Part shown: one piece after another, positions 40,299-53,400 of the stretch | Numbering within the stretch: the first letter of the stretch is position 1 | Layout: every line of letters begins with the position of its first letter | Source of the DNA: Lateolabrax maculatus | Taxonomy: Eukaryota; Chordata; Actinopteri; Acropomatiformes; Lateolabracidae | NCBI GenBank assembly: GCA_031216445.1 | Contig: CM062208.1 | Coordinates: forward strand, 5,050,001-5,114,000 | DNA length: 64,000 nt | Reading direction: 5' to 3' | Translations under genes and position numbers: made by a program | Notes under the pieces: generated by a model | Database searches by the model: none | Told to the model about the DNA's origin: nothing | Seen by the model: the letters and a program-made list of their open reading frames with translations, nothing else

Positions 40299-42759
40299 CA
40301 AAGTGCAACCCTAACACCCCAACCCTACGCAGACAAGAATAAAGCCTTCATGTGCAGCTTCTGTCAGCGCTCTGGACTCTCTCCAGCTCATTTTCTCCCT
40401 CTGGAATCGACTGTTTGCCGTCCAAGTCGATACTCGCCGAGGCTTCAGGTTTTCAATAGCCTGACTCTCCAGGCATGACGGAGACATTCCCTTTCAGACA
40501 CACTTCAAAGGAAATGTCAGATGATATTCACGAGGACACATATTGATTCTCTGTCTTTCATTCAAGGGGAGAATCACTAGTGCAGATTAGGCTTCCCATT
40601 TCTCCCTGACCTGGAGTCACTCGGTTCAGGCATGAGGAGAATCTTGGAGTGTTTGGCTGCCATCTGAGAGCGAGGTGTGTGACCCACTTTGGGGGTTTTT
40701 CTTTTTTTTTGAGCTGAACAAAATGTGTGTTTTTGACTTATCACAGAGAGATGTGTTGCTTTTTCCATGGATACCGAAAGAAAACCCCCTCCAAGACACA
40801 CTTGTTATTGTGGCAACCCGGCGTCTTCCAGTGACAGAGTGGAACAATGAGGAGGTAGAAACAAAACAGTTCAGCGCAGCAGCAGTCGTGGTCAGCCAGT
40901 GGCGTTTCCAACCACATTTCTGACACACCCTCAATATAGTCTCTCGCTTTTTGCTTTGGAACCCGCCAGACGGGCAGGAAACAAAAGCAGTCATTTAACC
41001 CCTAAAACTAGGAAACATGAAGTGCAATTTAAGTTCAAGAACAAATATGACTTGGCCACACTGGGCCCTTGGTGAAAGGATGATTTAGTCGCAGAGAAAA
41101 GGAATGTAGCTGTATGTACATCAAGAGTTGAAGCCGTTTTCCAGATAGAAGCCAACTGGCAACCTGTGACATGATCAAAGGGGATGTCCGAGCACTATCC
41201 ATTTTCTTATCATCCTATTCATGCCACTTTTCAGGGGACAGATAAGATGGAGCAAATGTTGCATACCTTTGTGTTGTGTTGTGCAGAGAGACAATGGCCT
41301 ACAATAGACTGCTGTGGGAAATAATACTGTCAGGCAGACACATTTTAAGATTTAAGTCACATTATATAACTCTACAATCTTAAAATCCTAACTGTGCAAC
41401 TAATGGACACAGAGATTTAATCCCGAATGCTAAAACTCAACAAATGAGTTCAACTTCTGCTTTGATGGAGGGGAGTGCTGTTCTTGCCTCCAGACTTTTA
41501 AAAGTAAACACTCCCACCCACTCATGAAGTTATCCTACAGTGAGGTATACTGTAGCTGTATAAGGCAAATGTGTCATGCGTCATGCCTATGTGGAAAAAA
41601 AATAGTGTGGACATTCCTCCTCATCAGTCATGTTATTCTTGGCCCTGGCAGTACATTCTTACACCTGGCCTGGACCCTCTGCAAACCGCTTTCCCGTCGT
41701 ACAAGAACAGTCAGCTTCTATATGGCACTGACTGCCAGACGTGGAAAACATACGATGGGTCCTTCAAATAAAAACACACACTTGTAGGTACACAGACAAG
41801 CTTGAGAGTTAAACCAAAGCATGCTTTCAGGTAGGAGAGCTGCATCAAGGCATGCAGATTAGGTCAGGATATGACCAGAAGTTAGTTCCGTCTTCAAAAT
41901 AAAAGAGGCCAAAAAATAGATGAAACAGCCTTAGTGTACAGATAAAATCAAATGTGTGTGTCAGTCTTAAATAAAGCAGAGTGAAGCTACTTGTGTGAAA
42001 CAGATTCCCATGAAGACAGTGCACTACAATTCACAGGTGAAGATCATGTGAACGTCAGGTACAATACAATCAACAGACAAATAAAAAAAGATTAAACTGC
42101 CGCATCCAACTTCCATAGTAATGATGTAAATTTCCAAGATGAGTACACCTTCATGCAAACATACTTGGCCAATAAAACTAATTCTAACGCAATCAAAGGC
42201 TAATTCGTGGTCATTTTCATGGTCTCCTACTGACCCCCCACCTTCCACTTTCTGTGCATGTGTACTCGCCTCCAAATCTTCACAAAATTCAGAGCAACCA
42301 GTTCTCTTTATTTCTGGTGGAATAATACTTCATAATTCTTGTGTTAGTTTCTGGCAATTCTAGTAAATACAACTTACAATATGCATCACGTGAGCACAAT
42401 ATAAACTGAAGCAATAAACCTCTATAAAACATTTACCAATGCAGGATTCGCTTCAGCTGATATTGCACTATAGGGGTGCAAATTCCCTGACAAACTCGCA
42501 ACTACTCAAATTACCAAAGCCAACTGACAGGCAGTGAACCTGGGACCTTTAAGGTCACCTGCAGTCTGGGGCTCCAGGAAGTTACCTGCTTTGCTCAGGT
42601 ATCCAGCTGTGGCCATTGTTAGTGTAGCCGAAATGTAACACCAGAAGTTCACTTTCCTTATTTGTAGTTTTAACAATGTTTCCCTTTATCTTATTAGCCT
42701 ATTAAAGTCTATTTTAATTTCACACACAAAAAAAAAAAAAACCACAAACGTCCCGCTTC
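39488..42759. other. Upstream flank of arhgap20, no gene seen
   Basis: Holds a (CATC)n-like tract at 40066-40122 and pure (TG)n at 40258-40297. No exon was recognised. The poly-A tract at 42727-42740 lies just before the CpG island. Confidence 0.5.
40258..40297. repeat. (TG)n microsatellite
   Basis: Twenty uninterrupted TG units. Confidence 0.95.
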
Positions 42760-42964
42760 GTATTCGCGGTTTTACTTTGAAAAGCACCAGCGGAAGTGTC
42801 GTGTTTCGTGGCCGCTGGCTTGACAACATCAGGGTGATCGAGGCGCAGCGGAGGCGCAGCGCGCAGAGCGAGCAGCGCTCAGACACGCACGGTCAGAGAG
42901 GAGCGCAGCGCGGGTCTCACCTCCTCCTCCTCCTCCTCTTCCTCCTCTTCTGCTCCTCTCCATC

Positions 42965-43006
42965 ATGGACTCTCCCCGGGCTCGCGCCCTGCTCTCCGCC
43001 GGATAA
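42965..43006 (+). other. Upstream ORF 1 in arhgap20 5' UTR (13 codons)
   Basis: An ATG with a purine at -3 (ATC ATG G) opens a 13-codon frame ending TAA. It lies 73 bp before the main start codon and ends well before it. It is relevant only if transcription starts upstream of 42965. Confidence 0.5.
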
Positions 43007-43029
43007 ACCTTGGACTTAACACGCGCATC

Positions 43030-43080
43030 ATGGGAATATACCGCGTGTGCGCTCGGTCCCGTGGAGCTATACAGTCTTGA
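43030..43080 (+). other. Upstream ORF 2 whose stop overlaps the arhgap20 start (TGATG)
   Basis: ATGGGA at 43030 opens a 16-codon frame in a different register. Its TGA at 43078-43080 shares the A with the main ATG at 43080-43082. The start context has A at 43027 (-3) and G at +4, which is favourable. This layout fits termination-reinitiation control (inference). Confidence 0.55.
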
Positions 43081-43172
43081 TGGAAACCATGTCACCGCAG
43101 CAGGGGACCATGGGACAGAACAGGTCCGACTCCCTGACGGGAGACAGCAAGGCGCTTCCCGACAACAAAAAG
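43080..43172 (+). CDS. arhgap20: arhgap20 coding exon 1 (residues 1-31)
   Basis: It starts at the first ATG after an in-frame TAA at 43017-43019, and a second in-frame ATG follows at 43089 (METM; the human protein has MEAM here). It encodes the tail with MSPQQ and a Ser/Asp-rich stretch and ends in AAAAAG before donor gtacca, phase 0. No folded domain is expected. The 43080 ATG has T at -3 and G at +4. The 43089 ATG has A at -3 and T at +4, so either could be used. The exon sits inside the CpG-rich promoter island. Confidence 0.9.
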
Positions 43173-46100
43173 GTACCAGCGGCGCCTCTCTCTGGGACCT
43201 GTAGTGCTCGTGGAGCGTGACTGTGGACGCTGTTTGACGCTGTTTGCGTTTTTACGCACAGAGTTGCCCGGCGCGCTCATTAAGGATAAATTAGTTTATT
43301 CCAATTACGCTCTAAGGAGATGCGAAAACTGGTATTTTACTCAGAGTCCTAAAATATCCCTGCAAGAACTCTCTGTATGATGTGTCGATTTTAAAGAGTG
43401 AGTTTAGATTTTTCTTTTTGCTTTTATTGCATTATTTTCAATCTTTTGTTGTTCTTTTTCTTATTATTCTTGCAAATCTGCAGTTTTTTGGCGTGCCTCA
43501 AGTCGAGGTCAGTTTGGGAGTGGATAATGATTAGGTTGTTGGTGATGTGAGCTCCGGTGTCACCCTGCCATGGTTGCATATTAAATAACAAGCAGTTCTT
43601 TAAAAATGTTTGGTTTGTTTTATTATTCTATACGATTTAGTTCGTTTGATTGATCTGAACTTCGGATCCACGGCGTACAAACGGTGTGGACACAGTGTTG
43701 CACGTAGACTGTTGTAAAGAAAAGGGTAGAGAGAATCTGCCTTTTTTTAAATAATGTCCCCAAATCCTGACTTTTAACTGAGAAAATTGTCCCAAATTCC
43801 CATTTTTACTACTCGATTATACTGTTCTCCAGTTCATTTGTGTTATCCTGAATAAAGCAGCAGGAGTCGAAATGGATCCAAATAACAGAAGAGGATAATG
43901 TGCTGATATTGATTGTTTGTTAATCGGACAGACAGGAGTCGCCACGCAAAATGATTCCTCCACTGCGGAGCCATCAGCTTCTCTCAAGTTACTCCTCATT
44001 ACTTTGATCAATAACATAAATCATCAAAGACATCGTTCTAAATTTGATTCCTACTCCCTGACCTTCCTGTATGTGCAGTCCACGTTGTTGCAGTTATTAA
44101 TTGTAGGTTTCTGATAAATAGAAGCGGTGATTCTCCAGCAGCTGGTCAGTGAAGTTGTAGTAAACAGCGCCCCCATCCTGCGCGTGTTTAAAAGGTGCAA
44201 CTGCATCTTTCAGCAGGCAGGATGTGAGCTGTGAAGGTGAGCTTAAATCTGCCAAAATGAGGCAAAAAAAACAAAAACAATCCCCTTTAATATCTTACCT
44301 GTATCTGTAAAAAGAAGGCATGACAGAGTTTATGTACCTGGTAAGATAACATAACAAACCCCGATCTAATCACTGTGTAAACTTAGCTACAGATTAACAT
44401 CAAAATCAATGCTTTATGGTTTGCAGTCACTGTACAACAGGTACAGTAGTTCCAAGAACTGTTATGGTGTTATCCTCCAATTTCTTCAACCCAGTAAAAT
44501 CACTTTCTGGCAACAGAAAACAGTTGCTCGTGTTTTTTTTCTTTCGCCTCATGAATCTACACATCTTGTTGCTGTAGCCCCCCCCCCCCCCCCTTTTTTT
44601 TTTATTAACGAGCAGTTGCTGCACCTTGGTCTGGTTCGGGAAGTTGTGAGAAATGAGCTGTCAGACGGAGCAGAGAAATTGGAGCTTTGACTGGATGTCT
44701 GCATGAATGTGGCGTTTCCACATGCTTCCCCCCACTCAGGAGTTGTTTGTGTTGAGATGTTTGTGTCAGAATATTGAAAGTTTATCTTGAGCTGTACTTG
44801 ACACGCATGACAGGTACTTGCATGATATGTACTGTATGCATACTGTGCAGGGTTTATGGTGTTTATACTGCAGGGTTAGCTGAAGTGATAACACTGGTGC
44901 TTGCAGTTCATACTTCCTATTTAGTTTCTGCAGACAGTCAGCAAAATTTGAGACATTGGGGGTTGTGTTATCCGTCTTGCACAAAGCCTCATTGTTGTTT
45001 CATCATGACAAGTGGCATGTTTTTGTATCAGTGCTTCATGCGTCCTGTCAATCACCTCACACCTGTAGGAAGAACAAGCATGTCGCCTTATTAATGTTAC
45101 TGTCGCCTTCAAGCCTGATTTCACAGAAAATATGTGTTTGAAAAACAAAAGTGCATTACTTAAGGCATTTCTATGGAAGAATGCTGACTTTGCAGTCTCA
45201 ACGGGGTCAGTTTCTTACTTGAAACTAAACTATACATTAATCTCAATCATTTTCCACAAACCATATATTTAACTGACCCAAAATGCACTGAAATAGTTGT
45301 CAGGGCAGCGGTTTAAAGCAGCAGGTTTGGAGAAATGTAAAGTAGATGCAACTTTCTTTTCCTGAAGCCCTCTAATGTCATCATGATGCACATCATGTTA
45401 CATGCTGGGCTGTAGTAACTTTGTATGACCGACATGAGTCAAATTCTTCCTTCAACAGTCCTAGAAGAGAGGAATGTTACCCATAAGTCCCTGCAAAATG
45501 AGTTTAGGAAGCAAAGTCTTATTTAATTTCTGTCGCTACTTATGACTTTTTTTCAAATCTTGTCCAGATTGAATGACTGTAGTGTATGTTTGGGGGGCTC
45601 ACATGGTTTTGGTATGTTGTAAATAAATTAGGTTTAATTGAAATAGCTGTGGTAGTCACAGGGATGCCTGTCATACTTCTGCGAGGGAGCTTACAGTTCA
45701 TCATGTTACAGTGAGAATATATGAGGGATCATAAACATTGTGCAACTGCCAAACAACGTATTTCTCTACTTCAATCTCCCTCTGTCCCTTTTTTTCAGTC
45801 AGTCACCATCTTTAACCATTTAGCTTGCTTCCTCTTTTCCTTTTTTTCCTCTTTAATGCAGTCACTTCTCCTTTTCTTTCCGTCAACATCCTCCCTTTTC
45901 TCTGAAATTCTCTCGCTCTCTCTCTCTCTGACAAACACTGGAGTTTTGTTGATCTCCCTATCTGCCTGTTTTTCCTGCAGTGACCACAGCCAGCAACCAC
46001 CCTGAAGCAGTGCTGACTTTGTGCTTTGCAACCATTTTGTCACCCCTCCACAAACAATACATGTTATTCATCACGGGGTGCAAAAGTCGAAAAGAATGAT

Positions 46101-47374
46101 GCAAACCCTTGACCCATCTCCTTCTCTCTCTCTCTGACTGTGTAGAAGATGAAGACCTTGGCCCAGAGACGACAGTCAGCTCCCTCGCTGGTCATCAGCA
46201 AAGCACTTACCAGATCGAGAAGCACATCCAGGTATGAGCAAACACACATACAACCCGCTTTCATAACAAAGAGCTGCTGTGTGGCTGACATCACTGTTGG
46301 CCTTTCATTCCTCAGTGGAGCAATGATTTCTCTCAGTAGATGGTGTTACAGTTGTAGCTGCTGCAGAGAGCACAACTGGAAGAGAGCATAACCCCGCCGT
46401 ACGAGTTTAACCGCATGGTTTCTGAGCAATTTGTAGCTGTATGATTCGCTCAAACCTCTAAATTCACTGTTTCTTCCAGTTTCTTCCTTGTTCTGTATAA
46501 ACTTTTGAGGCTGCAGGTTAAAACACTCTGCAACTGAACACGGGTTGAGGGGTTGTGCTCCCTCTGGGCTGCTTTGAGTTGTTCACTCTCTCTGAACAAA
46601 TACAGATTTCAAGATTTAAAAAAAGTTTCAAGATAACCTGATAAATTAGATTAGATATTTTCACAGGATTCAGATAATTCTCCTACATTGCCTTAAATAT
46701 TGTCTCAAACATCAGGGCTGAGAGGTTGGCCTCCCCGACTCATTCATGGCTTAGAAGGGGTTTAAGTGCTTACTTCTCCCAGAGCTATCAGGCTTTTCAT
46801 CACCCTCCTATCGCACAAATCCCTTCCTTTTCCTTTAACAGGGTCGGAAATAAGCCATTACAAACCCCTTGGGGAGGGTATTTATTTACTAGAATCTTTG
46901 TCTCATATATCTTTGCCAGTGCCTGCTTTTTTGGGATTAAAAGAAGAAAAAAAAAAGAATCAAGGGTATTTCATGGACCTTTCAATCTTTGAAGAAAATT
47001 GTTACAGAGAAACAAACAGCTTGAAGTTAAATCAAGAATTGAACTTCAAAAGGAAGTGCATCAGGATCCCTGAGGAAATGTCATGGAGTTCCTTATAGAC
47101 GCAGGCTGAAATAACCTCAAAATGCTCCTCACAGCACATTTAGGCTTTAAAATATAGCTTTCTATGCCATCATTATTTCTCCGATGAGCATATGCATGGG
47201 GATGAAACTGGATGTGGTGCGACTATCTGACATGTTTATGATGTGTGTGCGAGCTGGTGGCAGTTTTTAGTGTCTGCAGCGGGAGTTCGGGCTGGGCTGG
47301 GCTGTGAAACTGGACCATTTAGACCAGTGCTGAGGGAAACACTCTACACTGTTAAATGGGTCAGTGCTCTTGGG

Positions 47375-47432
<58 letters not shown>

Positions 47433-47535
47433 GAAGAAAGTGAGAAAGACAAATCACATATTCTGTTTGTAGGCTTAGAGAAAGTGCGAGACAGGCAAGC
47501 TATTGAGTGAAATTCGCTAAGTCTGACCAGTGTGA

Positions 47536-47589
<54 letters not shown>

Positions 47590-50227
47590 TACAAGTCTCA
47601 GAAGGTATGGAGCCATGGCTTGACACTCTCAGCTGTCACCCTTAACCTTTGACTTCTCATCAGGAGGTGCAGGGGGCAGTGGGGGTCAACACCTCCCATG
47701 TCAGAGAGTGTGTGAGGTGTTCATTAATGTCCGGATGTGGATGTGTGCGCGCGGGGGGTGTTACCAGGGGAGAGATGTGAAATTATATTGGTCAGGTGAC
47801 TCACGGTGGGTAATGGTGAAAGGTCATGGTAGTGGTTATTGTGAATTTCTTTCAACAGGTACTGCCCTTTCCATGTCTTTAAGAAAGACCACTGGAGTTA
47901 TTGATCTTTTTTGCTTTTTTGTATGAATTGATTCTTGTTTCTAAAAGCTTTTCGGACCATCTTCATGCTTTGTTAACTGTTGTATAAAACTATAACACCC
48001 TAAAGTCTCTTTAATGCAGTTTTAATGGATACATCAGTTTTGCCAAAAATACTTGGCAGTGGCTTTCTCATTATTGCATCACCACTGTGCTCTTTAAACC
48101 AAGTAAATCACTGGCTCAGGCTTTATTACAAAGGGAGGAAAGTAACATATTATATGTATCAATTACTGTAACTGAGCAACTTTTTCATTTTCAGTCCAAA
48201 TCTCTTTAGGGCTGAGTGAAAGCCTCATGATAAAGATATTTTCTCATGAGAATAGCACTGACATGCAGAACAACTGGTGGATCCATGTTGAGATTGTGAC
48301 AGCCACAAAGCCACATGAGTTCTTTCACCTCGACCATAGGGAACTAAGTTACTCACAGTCCTCTGGGGGTTTATTTTATAACACAAGTCTAAGTCTAGAT
48401 CTAAGTTGATATATTTATTATGACCTGAGTAATATATCAGTCATGTAACAGTAGTTTTACTTCGCTTACTTTGCTTATTTAAGTTTGCGATCAATTAAAA
48501 TTTAAATATGTAAGACTGAATAAAATGCGAGCAGACTTTCAATTAAAATTAACTAATACTGGTTTTCCTTACAGATAACATGTGTTAGTGTACTTTTTAA
48601 TAAAATGTTTACAATATGGCTTTCATTATTTACAATTGCCCCTTTTCTTTTTCCTCCACTTTCAATTTGTGCAGTCAGTGAACAGCATCAGCTCTTGGTG
48701 TTACAGTCCATTGATGACACCAAGTTTGACAGAGTTTCATATATTTCACCGCTTCTTTCCTTCTTTCCTTTATCTTTGAGGTGACTCATTCTTTTGCTCC
48801 CTCTGTCCTGCCTTTCCCATCAGGCAGAGAGGCGTTGAAAGGCTCTCTGGCCTTCAGCTCAGCCACTTACATCACCTCCACACACACATGCACCTCATCC
48901 AGAAGAATAACCTCATCCCTCAGCCTCCAGGCGTACAGTACAGGGTATTATGGGTTCAAACTGGAGGAGTCCCCTCCCCCTCAGGCAATGAAATCTATAC
49001 TGCAGGGAGGAAGGTGGCTGCACCATAAAGCATTAAAACATATGATTGGCTTAGACCCCTGACCTCACACTCACTAGAAGCCACAGTGTCACCACACACA
49101 CACCAGACACACACACACACACACACACAAATATACAAATATACAAATCCATCCACTTTTCGATGCGTTCTTCTTGCATCCTAGTAGACAGACACACGTT
49201 TGTATTAATACAGTTAACATAGGATATTACTCTAATTACTCAACCCCAATTCTAATCTCAATCAGAGACAGAGTCTTAACCTGCATTAATCTCTTAGAAA
49301 AAGAGAGAAAATGCTTTTAGTTTGTTGGATTTTCCTGGTTGTCTGAGGACATTTGGTCAAAATGACAAACACAAGAATGCACACTCCCTCACACATCATG
49401 CAAAAGACATTTCCTGGTTTTAATAATGAGCTCTGCTAAGGATATCATGGCTAACAGCCCCTGGTCACTTCTCTTTTACTGACTGAAAGAAGGGGAAGAG
49501 TTTCAGTATTCTGACCTCATCCTCTCGTGTGTGTGAATGCGTTTCGTCTGGTTATATAGAGAGCGTTGTGTCTCAGCCAGGGATGACATTATAGTTTGTC
49601 TATGGAAATGATCCGCTGCAGCCAGAGTCAGTTCAAGGTGGGAGAGACAGATTGTGAAAAAGATGTGAAGTAGCCAGTTTAGTAGTTTAGCCTGATGTTT
49701 GAGGTTTCTTCACTTCTCAATGGCATCTTCTTTAGATTGTCCATGAAAGAATTTTATGTTTCTTGGTGGCTCAGTTCTGCCTGTTTAGTTTTAGTGGCGG
49801 TTGATCCTTAACTATCCACTAATCAATACTTCAATTGTCAGTAACAATGAATCATTTCATGCGTATGATTTGCAATGTATCACTCTCTTTTTTGAGCCTC
49901 TTTGTTGTGGTTTCCCGTCCCACAAACTGTTTTTTTTTGCAGGTTTTAGCGTAAGGAGTTGTTCTATAAAAAGCTCCACATAAAATCAAACCAGCTTCAA
50001 AGAACAGTAATGTACAGGCTGTTAAAATCAGAAGAATAGGCCACTTTTCAGCTGGTAATTTAGAAATGTATCTATTGTGTCATTTTTTTGTTTTTGTGTT
50101 TACTGCAGTTTTCTTGCAGTGAGTAAAAAAAAAAAAAAAGGCGCCACTGTGGATTTAGGAGACGGTACTGACTGGTGTGTGTTTGTGCAAAAAGACATTT
50201 TCTTTAATCTGCATGTTAACTGACACA

Positions 50228-50285
<58 letters not shown>

Positions 50286-50411
50286 CTCTTTCTCTCTCAT
50301 ACACTGAGCCGTCAATTGCTGCTTGTCTGGACCTTTCTCTGGGAGAAAGGTCAAACTACTGGTGATGCAATTCTGTCTATGCAGAAAAATACACGTACAA
50401 GTTCAATGGAT

Positions 50412-50460
<49 letters not shown>

Positions 50461-53400
50461 CATCTGATTTTCTTTTCCACAAATTCCTCTGGACACTTTA
50501 ACACACACACACACACCTCTTCAGTGAATCATAGTCGCACCTCCAACTCTCCTCCTTTGCTGTGTTTTCTCTCCCAGTCAGAGTTCACATGTTGCATCAG
50601 GAACAAAGGACCGAGCTGAAGGTTTGTTCTCTAGCCAGCAGCCTTCTGTTCATTCAGTTCTTTTCATTCATCTTGAATTCAAAACTGAAAACGTGTTGGT
50701 GGAATCATCTGCAGACAAAGTGATGATACAGATGATACAGAGTCCTTCAGGGTTATTAATAAAGCTGAGCAGATGGACAGAGTTATATAAGTGCATGTCA
50801 CTGCTGCCCTGAGGGAGTGAGTCTGCTCGGTCCGGGTAGACCATCTGACAGCTTAAGGTCTTGATATTTAAAAAAACAGTTGAAAATGAAACTGAATGAG
50901 TTAAAACTTTTTTTGAATGAGTGATGGCAGGAGAGATAGCGGAATAAGAAAGTAAGACAGGGCTAGACAAAAACAGGCTAAGAGAGGACAGCGGGATGAT
51001 GGTCAGCAAAGAAAAAAGTAAAGAAGAAAGAAAAGATACGATAAGAGAGAGGAGAAAGAGAAAGTTGCAGCTGTTTGTCCAGCTGTTGTCCTCAGGGTGT
51101 AGACTTACAGGTGCGTGTGTGTGTGCATGTCGATCGTGGTTGTGTCCATGACAAAGACTTGACTCATCTTTCCTATCCCCGCCCCGACGGTTTGAGGACT
51201 CAGTGAATCAGATGTGAGTGTTTGCTGCACAAACCAGGAGTAATGCAACAACAACGGGCATGTCATTCATTCACATGGATGATGCCGACTGTGCCGAGTT
51301 CAGTTTCGCTCCATCTTTGGATTTTCATTTGGACAAATGCCATCAATGCGATAGTGTCTCACTCAGTGATGATAGGGCACTTTTCTCTGTTACTCGACTT
51401 GGCGTCTCTTGGACAAATTTTGGGCGATATAAATCAAATAGACTTGTCAAAGCCCTACTTTGTGATTTATGCTGATAAGCTGTATCAACCTTTACATACA
51501 AATCTTGCCCGGTGCTGCTTCATTATTCATGCTGGGACATTAGTATGCTGTGTTGTGTGGTTCATTGTACACTGGCCCCTTATTGTGTTCCAAAAAGTCA
51601 ACAGTGCCTCAACAAAGGCGGCCATGTTTGCGCGGGCAAGCTGAGCACTCAATTTATCAACATCACATGATGTACAATGGAGCCATTAGCTGCTCATCCA
51701 TCAGATTCAAAGGACGACCGGCTGAGCTGTCAATCTTACATTCAGGAGGGTCGGATGTGTGGTGAATACGGAAGATGTTGTCTTTTTTGGGGCAGCAAGA
51801 TGTGAAAGGGGCTTTACAGGAAGGTTTGTCCATTTGTGTTATAGTGTGTGTGAGTGTGGGCTCTTCTGACAGGAGCATTTCCCAGATCTGCATGGACAAT
51901 AAGAACAGAGGATGTGTTGATAAACTCATTGAGAGGATTTTTTGAGACTTTTGCTCTGTAATGGTGTTAATCCCAGTGCAATTTAATCAAGGAACCCCCA
52001 AAACCTACCAACGCCTCTCTGCAGCCCTGTACTGTCCTCCTGCAGGTGACATGGCATTAAAAAAGCAGATACTCCCATTCAATAGACACTGAGTGTTGAC
52101 ACTGGGTGAGATACATGTCAAAAATGGAGAAGACTCATTTTGAACTTTATGAACGTCTTTGGAGAAATTTGGACAAAAGGAAGGGGAAAAATATAGAGAC
52201 TTGCACAGAATTACACTATGCTGAAGTAAGATTTACATATTGTTGCTGCTATGTCACTGACAAAGACAGAAAGAAATGCCTAATTTATCACAGTGAAAGG
52301 GTGCGTGAGTTATGTACAGTATCCCCCATGATTTCCTTTTCTTCAGGAACAACAGCTGATTGTTTTGCAACTGTTGATTCATAATGATATCGCAAAACAG
52401 TAATCCCTTCTGACCAAAAACATGGGACGCATTCCTCTTACCCCATCCTTCATCTGTGTTTTTTTTTTTTACTCTTAGACAGTTTCAATGAGTTGAACTC
52501 CAGATCTTGAAGGGTGACGTGTTCCACAAGCATCATTAATTGAATTCACTCAGCCAACTTTGGATTTATTTATTGGATGACACACAAAGACAAACAAAAA
52601 GGGAAAAGCACTCCAGCGTAGTTGTCTGTTCTTTGTTAACGAATTACGTAACAAATCACTTACGCAATATAGCTGGCAGGATCTCGGCCTTCTTTGTCTT
52701 CCGTTGGACTTGAACTACCACTGGGTGCTTTGTTGAAGGGGCTACCAACATGTGCATATGTAAAAGAAAGGATGAAAAGTAGAAAACATATTAAGGAGTA
52801 CGTATACGTGTGAGAAAGCAGACAGTGTAAAGAGACCTAGAAAGGGAGAGGCAGGGGCAGAAAACGTGTATATCTGTGAGTGTAAGTGGACATTTAGGTA
52901 TTTTATCTGGCGGTGGAGGGTAAACAGGAAAGGATGGAGCTCTCAAATTATTTCCCCTTCCTCCAAAAATTCCCCTCAGCAGGGAAACAGATACAATTTT
53001 AATTAAAACAAAATTATAATCTAAGAAATTTCTGTCACCAGCCAGCATTTGTAACAGTACTTAGAAAGTGCTTTATTGAAAGGAGGAAAGAAAAAGAGGA
53101 AGCCAAAGAGACAGATAAAACAATATATAGAAACAAGACAAACAAGGTTTTTGGATGAAAAGTTCATTCCAAAAGGAAAAGGAAGTAATGCACTATTTAC
53201 CTCCCATGGATTAGCCATTTTTGTGCAGCTCCAAAACATGCAAATAATAAAACCTGATTTGTAGCCAAACGCTTGCACTGCCAGTCCAAAAGTCCAATAT
53301 TTATTTTACTTACAATGCTTGATTATGTGCGTTGTTGCAACTATGAAGGGGAATCAGTAAAGGGAACACAGGAAATAATGAGATAAAGGTTTCATATTTG

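Larger units (their letters stand above)
42760..43280 (+). promoter_or_regulatory. arhgap20: CpG-rich promoter and 5' UTR of arhgap20
   Basis: CpG dinucleotides, rare elsewhere in the window, are dense here, with several GCGCAG and GAGCG repeats between 42838 and 42910 and a (CTC)n tract near 42920-42960. No clear TATA box is visible. The island covers the presumed transcription start, the 5' UTR and exon 1, and its right edge falls in intron 1. The exact start site cannot be placed from sequence. Confidence 0.75.

Noticed and set aside
42520..42560. B-box-like word on the minus strand (GGTTCACTGCC)
   Set aside because: No matching A box or tRNA fold nearby, so coincidence is likely.
48781..49062. 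Possible extra exon in intron 2 after CTTTCCCATCAG
   Set aside because: The acceptor-like site is fair, but no in-phase donor gives a conserved peptide, and exon 2 to exon 3 already joins as in mammalian ARHGAP20.
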